From positions 16,739-49,091 of the forward strand of contig CAJTVB010000026.1 of assembly GCA_910579755.1 (NCBI GenBank): 32,353 bases of DNA. The letters are read 5' to 3'. The notes under the pieces were generated by a model. It did no database searches and was not told the origin of the DNA. It saw only the letters and a program-made list of their open reading frames with translations. Made by a program: the position numbers and the translations under genes. The stretch is from an uncultured Acetatifactor sp. GTDB taxonomy: Bacteria; Bacillota; Clostridia; Lachnospirales; Lachnospiraceae. Positions 23,711-32,340 of the stretch are shown piece after piece. Position 1 is the stretch's first letter, and every line of letters begins with the position of its first letter.

Positions 23711-24643
23711 ATGAAACCCGTATATGTGATCAATGGTTTTCTGGAGAGCGGAAAGACAGAGTTTATCTGCTTTACACTGGCACAAGCCTATTTTCAGGTG
23801 AAGGGAAAGACGCTTTTGATTCTCTGTGAGGAGGGTGAGAAGGAATATGACAGTCAGCTTCTGGAAAGAAGCCGGACAGAGATTGAGAGGATTGAGAACG
23901 AGGAGGATTTCAACCCGGAATATCTGACCGGCTTGGAAAAGAAGCATAAACCTGAACGGATTATCATTGAATTTAACGGAATGTGGAATTATAAAAACGT
24001 GAAGCTGCCCTGGTATTGGAAGATTGAACAGCAGATCACTACCATTGACGGTTCTACATTCTCCATGTACTATACAAATATGCGTTCGCTTTTGGCGGAA
24101 ATGATCCGCAAGTCTGAGATGATCATTTTTAATCGCTGCGACACTGTGCGGGATCAATTGAATGTGTACAAGCGCAATATAAAAGCTGTGAATTCTTCTG
24201 CGGATGTGATTTTTGAAGATGCCAATGGCGAGATCAACGAAATTTTTGAAGAAGATCTGCCTTATGATCTGACCCGGGAAACCATAGCGCTGGATGACCA
24301 GAGCTATGGAATCTGGTATCTGGACAGCATGGATCATCCGGAGCGCTATTTGGGAAAAAAGGTTAGTTTTGTGGCTATGGTGCTGAAGCCGGAGGAATTT
24401 CCCATGGACTATTTTGTTCCCGGGCGCCTGGCCATGACCTGCTGTGCAGACGATATGGCGTTTTTGGGGTATCCCTGTGAGTTTTCCGGAGCAGGCGCTT
24501 TGAAGCAGAGGGAATGGATCAAGGTGACTGCCTCGGTTTTGGCGGGAAATTCCCGGGAACAGGGAGGAGCAGGGCTGACACTTCAGGCGGTCAGCGTAGA
24601 AAAGGCCAAAGCGCCTAAAGAGGAAGTAATCAGCTTCATGTAA
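23711..24643 (+). CDS. CobW-like GTPase fused to a YcgQ/DUF1980-like domain
   Basis: A 310-residue protein. N-terminal P-loop GFLESGKT (9-16) and NRCD (141-144, NKxD-type guanine motif) place it in the G3E GTPase group. The CxCC metal motif is replaced by LCEEGEKEYD, so metal handling through that site is doubtful. Residues about 198-310 look like the YcgQ (TIGR03943/DUF1980) domain, with YLGKKVSFVAMVLKPEEF and a GRLAMTCCADDM stretch holding a Cys-Cys pair. YcgQ normally partners the permease-like YcgR in zinc-controlled operons; no YcgR gene is present in the window. AGGAGGT precedes the ATG. The pairing with the His-rich GTPase suggests a shared metal role, which is inferred. Confidence 0.8.
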   Translation: MKPVYVINGFLESGKTEFICFTLAQAYFQVKGKTLLILCEEGEKEYDSQLLERSRTEIERIENEEDFNPEYLTGLEKKHKPERIIIEFNGMWNYKNVKLPWYWKIEQQITTIDGSTFSMYYTNMRSLLAEMIRKSEMIIFNRCDTVRDQLNVYKRNIKAVNSSADVIFEDANGEINEIFEEDLPYDLTRETIALDDQSYGIWYLDSMDHPERYLGKKVSFVAMVLKPEEFPMDYFVPGRLAMTCCADDMAFLGYPCEFSGAGALKQREWIKVTASVLAGNSREQGGAGLTLQAVSVEKAKAPKEEVISFM

Positions 24644-24647
24644 AGGT

Positions 24648-25418
24648 ATGACACAGGAAAACGAAAAGGAAATACAACAGATTAAAAACAGATTCCACGA
24701 CCTGGCGGAAAGATCGTATTCTCAGGGGATATTTACTTTTACAGGTTTTTTGGGACTGAGTGAGCAGGAGCTTTTCTGGCAGGAGGAGAAGAAGCTTCGG
24801 TATGCGGGTCCTTTCCTGGAGGGCGGAAGCCGGGACGCGGACAGAAAGCTTCTTCGATTTGGCGATCCCCGGGAATTGGGATATGAGACGCCCTTTCCTA
24901 TTGTATGTGTTCATATCAGACCGCTTTTGCAGAAATTTGCGGATCGGCTGTCGCATCGGGATTTTCTTGGCGCTCTGATGAATTTGGGCATAGACAGGAG
25001 CACGTTGGGTGATATCAGGGTAGGAGAGAAAGAAGCCTACCTTTTTTGCGTGGAATCCATTGCGGAATTTATTTGTGAAAATCTGGAGCAGGTTCGGCAT
25101 ACCCGCGTAAGCTGTATAGTTACGGAGAAGCTGGAAGACATTCCAAGGGAGGAGCCTGATATTGTAAGCGTTCAGGTGCCGTCCCTGCGGGCGGATGCCG
25201 TGATTGCAAGGATATTTAGTCTGTCCAGAGAAAAGAGTCTGGAGCTTTTTCGCGGTGGAAAGGTCTATGTAGGCGGCAGACTCTGTGAAAACAATTCCCG
25301 CAGTCTGCAGACCGGCGAAACTGTGAGTGTCCGCGGTTTTGGTAAGTTTTCCCTGCGGGGAGAGGCCAGAGAGACCAGAAAAGGTAAGCTGTCTGTAGAA
25401 GCGGACGTATACAGATAG
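24648..25418 (+). CDS. YlmH-like S4-domain RNA-binding protein
   Basis: A 256-residue protein of the YlmH family. The N-terminal two-thirds include LGALMNLGIDRSTLGDI (about 106-122), a block typical of YlmH. The C-terminal S4 RNA-binding domain spans about 182-243 (LRADAVIARIFSLSREKS, GGKVYVGGRLCENNS). In Bacillus YlmH binds the ribosome/tRNA complex and has been linked to rescue of stalled 50S-nascent chain complexes. The gene usually lies in the division/sepF region; here it follows two metal GTPases by only 4 nt, so it is likely on the same transcript. No strong ribosome binding site is seen in the 4-nt gap (TGTAAAGGT), suggesting coupling. Confidence 0.88.
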   Translation: MTQENEKEIQQIKNRFHDLAERSYSQGIFTFTGFLGLSEQELFWQEEKKLRYAGPFLEGGSRDADRKLLRFGDPRELGYETPFPIVCVHIRPLLQKFADRLSHRDFLGALMNLGIDRSTLGDIRVGEKEAYLFCVESIAEFICENLEQVRHTRVSCIVTEKLEDIPREEPDIVSVQVPSLRADAVIARIFSLSREKSLELFRGGKVYVGGRLCENNSRSLQTGETVSVRGFGKFSLRGEARETRKGKLSVEADVYR

Positions 25419-25468
25419 GCGCAGGCAGGTATGGATGAAAGTAAAATGATACGGGCAGGGGGATGGGC

Positions 25469-26512
25469 ATGTACTCTTATACTATTACACAGTGGCTTTT
25501 TTTCTTTTATTTCTACTGCTTTATCGGGTGGTGCTTTGAATCGGCCTATGTGTCCATAAAATCCAGAAAACTGACTAACAGAGGATTTATGAGAGGGCCC
25601 TTTCTGCCCATATACGGCAGCGGTGCGATTATGATGCTGGTGGTGTCCATGCCCTTTCAGGACAGCCTTATTTTGACCTATGTGGCGGGGTGTATCGGCG
25701 CCACGATACTGGAATATGTGACCGGGGTCACCATGGAGGCGCTGTTTAAGGTCCGGTACTGGGATTATTCCCAAAATAAGTTTAACTTTCAGGGTCATAT
25801 CTGTCTGGGATCCTCGCTGGCCTGGGGACTTCTTACGATACTGATGACGGAATTTATCCATGTGCCCGTGGAGAGATTTGTTTTATCCATACCGGGAGGA
25901 ATTTTGACCGCTGTAACCTTTGTGCTGACGGCGGGTATTTTTGCCGATTTTGCCCTTTCCTTTAAGGCAGCCATTAATCTGCGGGATATTCTGTCTCGGA
26001 TGGAACAGGCCAAGGAGGATATGGTGAGGATCCAGAAGCGGCTGGATGTGATTATAGCTGTGGCGGAGGAAGAGATGGCCGCGTATAAGGATGCCGTGAC
26101 GGAAAGTGTGACAGCGTACCGGAATGCCGTGGCAGAAGGTGTGGCGGCCCGCAAGGATGCTTTGGCGGAAGGCATGACAACGCGTATGGCAGATCTGAAA
26201 ACAGGTATCGATAACCGTATGGAAAGTCTTAAGAAAATGGCGCAGTCCAAATCCGGCGGCTATATGGAGAGCATCAGAGAGGAGCTGCTGGACTTGAGGA
26301 CCAGGTATGCTGTCAGCATGGAGAAAAGAGAGTATCATAGAAGCCTGAAGGATTTTTTTCAAAGATCCATGATCCGGTCCAATCCGGGAATGACCTCCAG
26401 AAAATACAGGGAGGCTTTGGAAGAACTAAAACAGAATTCGGAAGAAAGCTGGAAAAAACGGCAGGACCTGGATATGAGTGAACAGAAGCAGGATTCCGGG
26501 GATAACAAATAA
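25469..26512 (+). CDS. CmpB/PF06541-type membrane protein with coiled-coil tail
   Basis: About 347 residues. The first ~180 are four to five membrane segments of the family named putative ABC transporter permease CmpB, with its hallmark NRGFMRGPFLPIYGSGA (about 35-51). The C-terminal ~165 residues are charged and helical, with repeated alanine-rich segments (AYKDAVTES, AYRNAVAEG, ARKDALAEG) that suggest a cytoplasmic coiled coil with an 11-residue-like periodicity. No ATPase partner lies nearby, so transport is unproved. ATG 25469 is preferred because GGGGGATGG then serves as its ribosome site; the in-frame ATG at 25463 has that element directly abutting. It follows the YlmH-like gene by 50 nt. 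Confidence 0.82.
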   Translation: MYSYTITQWLFFFYFYCFIGWCFESAYVSIKSRKLTNRGFMRGPFLPIYGSGAIMMLVVSMPFQDSLILTYVAGCIGATILEYVTGVTMEALFKVRYWDYSQNKFNFQGHICLGSSLAWGLLTILMTEFIHVPVERFVLSIPGGILTAVTFVLTAGIFADFALSFKAAINLRDILSRMEQAKEDMVRIQKRLDVIIAVAEEEMAAYKDAVTESVTAYRNAVAEGVAARKDALAEGMTTRMADLKTGIDNRMESLKKMAQSKSGGYMESIREELLDLRTRYAVSMEKREYHRSLKDFFQRSMIRSNPGMTSRKYREALEELKQNSEESWKKRQDLDMSEQKQDSGDNK

Positions 26513-26662
26513 TAACGATGGGCGTGCTCCATGGCCGGAAAGTCAATATTGTGTAAACAGAAGTTTATAATTGCTGATTTTAAATCTGCATTTTTGATAT
26601 AGAATATATTTTGATAAGCCGAAGCACATATGAGGCAGGCGTCCAAACACGGAGGAGTAAGT

Positions 26663-27994
26663 TTGAATATCATATTATTATCCGGAGGGTCAGGCAAGCG
26701 TCTATGGCCGTTATCCAACGATATCCGTTCGAAACAGTTTATCAAAATATTCCAGGCGCCGGGGGGGTCCCATGAATCCATGGTACAGCGGGTATACCGT
26801 CAGATTCGCAGCGCTGACCCAGAGGCCCGGGTAATCATTGCCACCAGCAAGTCACAGGTGTCTGTGATCCACAACCAGCTGGGGGAAGAGGTGGGGATTT
26901 CTGTGGAGCCCTGCCGCAGGGACACCTTTCCGGCAATAGCACTGGCTTCAGCATACCTTGCGGACATCCAAAAAATTGATCCGGAGGAGACGGTAGTGGT
27001 CTGCCCTGTGGACCCTTACGTGGAAGCCGACTATTTTGAGGCGCTGAAGGCCCTGGACAGACAAGCGGCCAGGGAAAAGGCCAAGCTGGTGTTGATGGGG
27101 ATGGAGCCCACGTATCCTTCCGAAAAATATGGATACATTATTCCCGGGGACAGACTTCCGGTGAGCAGTGTGCGCGCTTTTCGGGAAAAACCCGGGAAGC
27201 GGGAAGCAGAAGAATTTATAGCACAGGGGGCGCTGTGGAACGCAGGCGTTTTTGCCTATAAGCTGAAATATATGCTGCAAAAGGCCCATGATATGACAGG
27301 CAGCTCCGATTACAGGTATTTATTTGACCATTACGAGAATCTGGAGAAGATCAGCTTCGATTATGCGGTGGCTGAAAAAGAAAAACAGCTTCAGGTCATG
27401 CGGTTTGAGGGGCAATGGAAGGACCTGGGCACCTGGAATACCTTTACCGAGGCTATGGAAGAAAACAGTATCGGAGAGGCGATCCTGAATGAGACGTGCA
27501 GAAATGTCCATGTGATCAATGAGCTGGATGTGCCGATTCTGGCCATGGGAATGCAGGATGTGGTGATTTCTGCCAGTCCGGAAGGAATTCTGGTATCGGA
27601 TAAGGAACAATCCAGCTATATCAAGCCATATGTGGATAAAATTAATCAGCAGATTATGTTCGCTGAGAAATCCTGGGGAAGCTTTCGCGTGCTGGATGCA
27701 GGGGATGAAAGCCTGACCATTAAGGTGACTCTCAATCCGGGACACAGAATGAATTACCACAGCCACAGAAATCGTGACGAGGTGTGGGTGGTAATAAAGG
27801 GAACAGGGCGGACCAGGGTGGACGGTGCGGAACGGAACATAAGAGCGGGGGATGTGATTACCATGGCCGCAGAGAGCCGGCATACAGTGGCCGCCAGCAC
27901 GGAGCTGCAGATGATAGAGGTTCAGCTGGGCAGGGATATCAGCGTTCAGGATAAGCAGAAATACGATGACGACTATGATTTAAGGAAGAGCTGA
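26663..27994 (+). CDS. manC: Mannose-1-phosphate guanylyltransferase / mannose-6-phosphate isomerase
   Basis: A ~443-residue bifunctional enzyme. The N-terminal GDP-mannose pyrophosphorylase has SGGSGKRLWPLS (7-18), the activator/GTP motif, and FREKPGKREAEEF for sugar binding. The C-terminal cupin is the type II phosphomannose isomerase, with HSHRNRDE (366-373) as metal ligands. It makes GDP-mannose for the following gmd-fcl pair. I chose the TTG start at 26663, since GGAGGAG lies 7 nt before it and the product starts exactly at the nucleotidyltransferase strand. The in-frame ATG at 26630 has no ribosome site and would add 11 unlikely residues. It begins a three-gene operon. Confidence 0.92.
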   Translation: MNIILLSGGSGKRLWPLSNDIRSKQFIKIFQAPGGSHESMVQRVYRQIRSADPEARVIIATSKSQVSVIHNQLGEEVGISVEPCRRDTFPAIALASAYLADIQKIDPEETVVVCPVDPYVEADYFEALKALDRQAAREKAKLVLMGMEPTYPSEKYGYIIPGDRLPVSSVRAFREKPGKREAEEFIAQGALWNAGVFAYKLKYMLQKAHDMTGSSDYRYLFDHYENLEKISFDYAVAEKEKQLQVMRFEGQWKDLGTWNTFTEAMEENSIGEAILNETCRNVHVINELDVPILAMGMQDVVISASPEGILVSDKEQSSYIKPYVDKINQQIMFAEKSWGSFRVLDAGDESLTIKVTLNPGHRMNYHSHRNRDEVWVVIKGTGRTRVDGAERNIRAGDVITMAAESRHTVAASTELQMIEVQLGRDISVQDKQKYDDDYDLRKS

Positions 27995-28016
27995 CAGGAC
28001 AGAAAGGAATAGAAAT

Positions 28017-29075
28017 ATGAAAAAAGCTTTGATTACCGGAATTACCGGACAGGACGGTTCTTATCTGGCAGAATTTCTGCTGGAGAAGGGATATGAGGTT
28101 CACGGAATTGTCAGGAGGGCATCTATTTCCAATACGGGCCGTATCGATCACCTGATTGCCCGGAATGCCGTTACGCTTCACGACGGCGATCTGTCGGACT
28201 CTAGTTCCCTGATCCGAATCATTCACCTGGTTCAGCCGGACGAGATATATAATCTTGCGGCACAGAGTCATGTCCAGATATCCTTTGATGCTCCGGAATA
28301 CTCCGGGGATGTGGATGCGCTGGGAGTGCTCAGGATTTTGGAGGCTGTCCGCATTTTAGGCCTGACGGAGAAAACCAGAATTTATCAGGCCTCCACCTCC
28401 GAGCTTTACGGCAAGGTGGAGGAGAGCCCCCAGAAGGAAACCACGCCGTTTCACCCCTATTCTCCTTATGCGGTGGCGAAGCAGTATGGCTTTTGGATCA
28501 CCAGAGAATACCGGGAGGCTTACGGAATGTTTGCCGTAAACGGAATCTTGTTTAATCATGAATCCGAACGCCGGGGAGAGAATTTTGTAACCCGAAAAAT
28601 TACATTGGCCGCCGGGCGTATTGCGGAAGGCCTGCAGGATCATCTGGAGCTGGGAAACCTGGATTCGCTTCGGGACTGGGGCTATGCAAAGGATTACGTG
28701 GAATGTATGTGGCTGATTTTACAGCAGAACCAGCCGGAGGATTTTGTCATTGCCACAGGGGTGCAGCATACGGTCAGAGATTTTGCCGAAAAGGCCTTTG
28801 CCGCCAACGGCATGATTCTCCGCTGGGAGGGATGCGGCGTGGAAGAAAAGGGATACGACGCGGATACGGGAAAAATGCTTGTCTGCGTGAATCCGGCCTG
28901 GTTTCGTCCCACGGACGTGGACAACCTGTGGGGAGATCCTACAAAGGCCAGAACGGTTCTGGGCTGGAATCCTCAGAAAACCAGTTATGAGGAGCTGGTG
29001 TGCATTATGGCCCGGCATGACCGCGGGCTGGCAAAGGCCGAAAAAGCGCTGATCCATGCGCGGGATGTTAAGTGA
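28017..29075 (+). CDS. gmd: GDP-mannose 4,6-dehydratase
   Basis: A 352-residue extended short-chain dehydrogenase. TGITGQDGSYL (7-17) binds NADP, GIVRRAS is the Gmd-specific block, and the catalytic pair is Tyr151 and Lys155 (YSPYAVAK), with Thr and Glu in STSELYG. It turns GDP-D-mannose into GDP-4-keto-6-deoxymannose. FNHESERRGENFVTRKI is diagnostic for Gmd. AGAAAGGA precedes the ATG, 22 nt after manC. The next gene uses its product. Identification is secure. Confidence 0.97.
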   Translation: MKKALITGITGQDGSYLAEFLLEKGYEVHGIVRRASISNTGRIDHLIARNAVTLHDGDLSDSSSLIRIIHLVQPDEIYNLAAQSHVQISFDAPEYSGDVDALGVLRILEAVRILGLTEKTRIYQASTSELYGKVEESPQKETTPFHPYSPYAVAKQYGFWITREYREAYGMFAVNGILFNHESERRGENFVTRKITLAAGRIAEGLQDHLELGNLDSLRDWGYAKDYVECMWLILQQNQPEDFVIATGVQHTVRDFAEKAFAANGMILRWEGCGVEEKGYDADTGKMLVCVNPAWFRPTDVDNLWGDPTKARTVLGWNPQKTSYEELVCIMARHDRGLAKAEKALIHARDVK

Positions 29076-29133
29076 AGAGCAGCGGAGTAAACAGAGCCTT
29101 GCTGAAAGCCGGAGAATGGGAGAGTGACAATAT

Positions 29134-30078
29134 ATGATGCAGAAGGAAGATAAAATTTATGTTGCGGGACATCGGGGCATGGTGGGTTCCGCAATTGTCC
29201 GGGAGCTGGAACGTCAGGGGTACACCAATATTCTTACCCGTACCCACAGTCAGCTGGATCTTTGCAGACAGCAGCAGGTGGAAGACTTTTTCCGGGAGGA
29301 GAGGCCGGCGTATGTGTTTCTGGCGGCAGCCAAGGTGGGAGGAATTACAGCCAATTCGGAGGCTTTGGCGGATTTTATGTATGACAATATGATACTGGAG
29401 ATGAATGTGATCCATTCCGCCTGGATGAATGGCTGTAAAAAGCTTGAGTTTCTGGGTTCTTCCTGTATATATCCCCGCATGGCTCCCCAGCCCATGCCTG
29501 AGAGCTGTCTTTTGACCTCTGAGCTGGAAAAAACCAACGAGGCCTATGCGCTGGCCAAGATTTCCGGACTGAAGTACTGTGAGTTTTTGAATAAGCAGTA
29601 CGGAACGGATTACATTTCCGTTATGCCCACAAATCTGTATGGACCCAATGACAACTATCATCCCACCCACAGCCATGTGCTTCCGGCACTGATCCGCCGC
29701 TTTCATGAGGCCAAAGAGACGGGCACGCCCTTTGTGACCTGCTGGGGAGACGGCAGTCCTCTGAGAGAATTCCTTTATGTGGATGATTTGGCCCAGCTGT
29801 GTGTTTTTTTAATGAATCATTACAGCGGAGATGAGACAGTCAATGCCGGTACCGGAAAGGAGTTGTCAATCAAAGAGCTGACAGAGCTGACGGCAAAGGT
29901 GGTGGGTTATACCGGTGAAATCCGCTGGGACAGGGACAAGCCCAACGGTACGCCCCGGAAGCTTTTGGATGTGAGTAAGGCAGCAAAGCTGGGATGGACC
30001 TACAAGACGGAGCTGGAAGATGGGATCCGCCTGACTTATCAGGATTTTCTTTCCAACCCCATGCGGGCTGAACGATAA
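29134..30078 (+). CDS. fcl: GDP-L-fucose synthase
   Basis: A 314-residue SDR epimerase/reductase. GHRGMVGSA (12-20) is the nucleotide loop. The family block AAAKVGGI lies near 68-75. The active site has Ser109/Ser110 in GSSCIYP, and Tyr138 and Lys142 in YALAK. With NADPH it makes GDP-L-fucose from the Gmd product. The PTNLYGPNDNYHPTHSHVLPA stretch (in two parts) is typical. Two tandem ATGs follow GGGAGAG. No fucosyltransferase or polymer-export gene is nearby, so the product supplies glycans encoded elsewhere. Confidence 0.96.
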   Translation: MMQKEDKIYVAGHRGMVGSAIVRELERQGYTNILTRTHSQLDLCRQQQVEDFFREERPAYVFLAAAKVGGITANSEALADFMYDNMILEMNVIHSAWMNGCKKLEFLGSSCIYPRMAPQPMPESCLLTSELEKTNEAYALAKISGLKYCEFLNKQYGTDYISVMPTNLYGPNDNYHPTHSHVLPALIRRFHEAKETGTPFVTCWGDGSPLREFLYVDDLAQLCVFLMNHYSGDETVNAGTGKELSIKELTELTAKVVGYTGEIRWDRDKPNGTPRKLLDVSKAAKLGWTYKTELEDGIRLTYQDFLSNPMRAER

Positions 30079-30104
30079 GGCATACCAGGGGAAGGAGAAG
30101 GAGA

Positions 30105-30989
30105 ATGACCGGCAATCAAAATGAAGAGCTGTTTATGCCTTCCGCCTCTGTACGTTCTGACAGGATACTGTATACCCCGTCTTCCTTTGCAAAGGCCAAT
30201 CTTCTTTATCTGCAGGAGGCAGGCATTCTGACGGCAGCGGCGCCCCATGTGAACCGAAGGGAGAAGCTGTATTCCTGCCTGTGCTTTTTGGTTCTGGAGG
30301 GAAGAGGAAAGCTGATGTATGAAGGACAGACCTATTTCCTGGAACAGGGAGACGTGGTATTTATCGATTGCAGGAAGCCCTATTCTCACAGCACAGGAGA
30401 ACAGGAAAAGGAGCTGTGGATTCTGCGGTGGTGTCATTTTTACGGTGCCAGCCTGCCGTTCATATACGAAAAATATAGAGAACGGGGAGGAAGACCGGTT
30501 ATTCGGCCGGAATCCGCGAAGGTGTATGACGAGCTGCTGAAGGATCTTTATGTGACAGCTTCTTCGGATGACTATATACGGGATATGAGAATCAATGAAA
30601 AGCTGAGCATGCTTCTGACCTGCCTGATGGGAGAGTCCTGGCATCCGGGAGAGCATCGGGAAGGCTACGCCCGAAAAAGAGACATCCGGCAGGTGAAAAA
30701 TTATCTGGATGAAAATTACCATCAGAAAATCACACTGGAATCGGCGGCGGAATTGTTCTATATTAATAAGCATTACCTGGCAAGGCTGTTTAAGGAACAG
30801 TACGGCATTACGTTTACAGCCTATCTGCAGCAGGTCAGGATCACTTATGCCAAACGTATGCTGCGGTTTACGGATAAAAAAATTGAAGAAATCGGGCGTG
30901 AATGCGGTGTGGGAGAATTGGCCTATTTCGGCAGAGTATTTAAAAAAATTGAGGGAATCAGTCCCGGAGAATACAGGAAAATATGGTAA
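30105..30989 (+). CDS. AraC-family transcriptional regulator
   Basis: A 294-residue regulator. The N-terminal ~150 residues form a cupin-like sensor (LEGRGKLMYEGQ, EQGDVVFIDCRKPYSHS). The C-terminal ~100 (about 190-290) hold two helix-turn-helices: LESAAELFYINKHYLARLFK and CGVGELAYFGRVFKKIEGISP. It starts 26 nt after fcl, on the same strand, with GGAAGGAGAAGGAG upstream, so it may be co-transcribed and could control nucleotide-sugar genes or a fucose-related system. That link is inferred; no target site was identified. A hairpin follows directly. Confidence 0.9.
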   Translation: MTGNQNEELFMPSASVRSDRILYTPSSFAKANLLYLQEAGILTAAAPHVNRREKLYSCLCFLVLEGRGKLMYEGQTYFLEQGDVVFIDCRKPYSHSTGEQEKELWILRWCHFYGASLPFIYEKYRERGGRPVIRPESAKVYDELLKDLYVTASSDDYIRDMRINEKLSMLLTCLMGESWHPGEHREGYARKRDIRQVKNYLDENYHQKITLESAAELFYINKHYLARLFKEQYGITFTAYLQQVRITYAKRMLRFTDKKIEEIGRECGVGELAYFGRVFKKIEGISPGEYRKIW

Positions 30990-31022
30990 GGACCACGGAA
31001 TCACAGAGAAACCGCGGTCCTT
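30988..31022. terminator. Hairpin between AraC gene and prs
   Basis: AAGGACC-A-CGG (30988-30998) pairs with CCG-C-GGTCCTT (31012-31022), with one central mismatch. It overlaps the AraC stop. U-tracts are short on both sides, so it may be a weak terminator for the two convergent genes. Confidence 0.55.
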
Positions 31023-31076
31023 ATGCAGTGATTATATGTAGTGGTTATTCCATTCGTTGAAAAATGCCCGCCTGGA

Positions 31077-32267
31077 TTAAAAATCGATCTCCATTCGATT
31101 GTTGTAGGCCTCCAGGATACTGTGGATTTTTTCCGTGGTGGCCATGGTGTTGGCAAGGGAAGCGTCATGATTCATGAAATCAATCAGAGACGCTGTAAAC
31201 TTGCACATATCTGCCTCAATAAAATAAGGTTTACTGTAAAGCTGAGGGGGCAGATAGGTCAGATCAGTGGTAACCACCTTGTCAAAGTATCCCTTTTCAT
31301 AAGCCTCATCAAAGGCCTTCAGGCCGTCGGTAAACAGCCCGAAGGTACAGCAGATAAACACCCGGCGGGCGTTCATTTTCTTAAGCTGCCTTGCGGTATC
31401 CAGCATACTTCCCCCGGAAGAGATCATGTCGTCTATAATAATGATATCCTTACCGTCGATGTTCTCGCCCAGAAATTCGTGGGCCACAATGGGATTTTTT
31501 CCGTTTATAATGGTGGAATAATCTCTGCGCTTATAAAACATTCCCGTATCCACGCCCAGCACACTGGCAAAATAAATAGCACGGTCCAGAGCGCCTTCGT
31601 CCGGGCTGATCACAATCAAGTGATCCTTATCCACGATCAAATCGTCCTCAGAGTGCAGAAGAGCCTTGATAAACTGATAGGGGGGCGTAAAATTGTCGAA
31701 ACCGCTGAGAGGAATGGAATTTTGTACCCTGGGGTCGTGGGCGTCGAAGGTAATGAAATTGCTGATTCCCATGTCGCGCAGTTCCCGAAGTGCGTAGGCA
31801 CAGTCTAAGGATTCCCTGCCGTTTCTTTTGTGCTGCCGGCCTTCATAGAGAAAGGGCATAATGACATTGATGCGGTGGGCCTTGCCATTGCAGGCAGCGA
31901 TAACCCGCTTCAGATCCTGATAATGGTCGTCCGGAGACATATGGTTGGTATAGCCGTTCAAGGTGTAGGTGATGCTGTGGTTGCATACGTCCACCAGAAT
32001 AAACAGATCCTTGCCGCGGATGGATTCGCCAAGGTAAGCTTTGGCTTCGCCGCTGCCAAAGCGGGGTGTCTGTACGCTGATCAGATAGTCATCCTCGCTG
32101 TAACCGTGGAATGCAGGGTCGTTCTTCACCTTGTCATTATGAATGGTTTTGCGGAATTCCACCAGATAATCATTGACCCTTTGCCCCATCTTTTCGGCAG
32201 AGGAAAGAGCTATGAGCTTCAGCGGGGCAACTGGCATGGCATTTTCGAGTTCTTGTAAATTAGGCAT
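31077..32267 (-). CDS. prs: Ribose-phosphate pyrophosphokinase (long, divergent form)
   Basis: A 396-residue PRPP synthetase. Two phosphoribosyltransferase-like halves are present. The PRPP/ribose-5-phosphate loop is IIIIDDMISSGGS (275-287), the flexible catalytic loop has KRRDYS (246-251), and FDAHDPRVQ (174-182) corresponds to the metal-binding DLHA-type block. It is about 80 residues longer than standard bacterial Prs (~315), mainly from an N-terminal extension and insertions such as the segment at 40-62. It makes PRPP from ribose-5-phosphate and ATP, feeding purine, pyrimidine and NAD synthesis, including the PurF-like protein at the other end of the window. GGAGG precedes the ATG. Confidence 0.93.
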   Translation of the reverse strand: MPNLQELENAMPVAPLKLIALSSAEKMGQRVNDYLVEFRKTIHNDKVKNDPAFHGYSEDDYLISVQTPRFGSGEAKAYLGESIRGKDLFILVDVCNHSITYTLNGYTNHMSPDDHYQDLKRVIAACNGKAHRINVIMPFLYEGRQHKRNGRESLDCAYALRELRDMGISNFITFDAHDPRVQNSIPLSGFDNFTPPYQFIKALLHSEDDLIVDKDHLIVISPDEGALDRAIYFASVLGVDTGMFYKRRDYSTIINGKNPIVAHEFLGENIDGKDIIIIDDMISSGGSMLDTARQLKKMNARRVFICCTFGLFTDGLKAFDEAYEKGYFDKVVTTDLTYLPPQLYSKPYFIEADMCKFTASLIDFMNHDASLANTMATTEKIHSILEAYNNRMEIDF

Positions 32268-32300
32268 GGGTATCCTCCGCAGTAATAAATTTATAATTAA

Positions 32301-32340
32301 TTTATAACATTATGCTAGTGACACGTCAAGAAATTTCTTG
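32301..32340 (-). promoter_or_regulatory. prs promoter overlapped by a 14-bp palindrome
   Basis: On the minus strand TTGACG (32329-32324), a 17-bp spacer and TATAAA (32306-32301) form a good sigma-A promoter. The perfect palindrome CAAGAAATTTCTTG (32327-32340) covers the upstream edge of the -35 box, a position where a bound regulator would block RNA polymerase. Binding protein unknown. Confidence 0.65.

Noticed and set aside
31041..31808. 255-residue plus-strand frame
   Set aside because: Antisense to prs, which has clear PRPP synthetase motifs.
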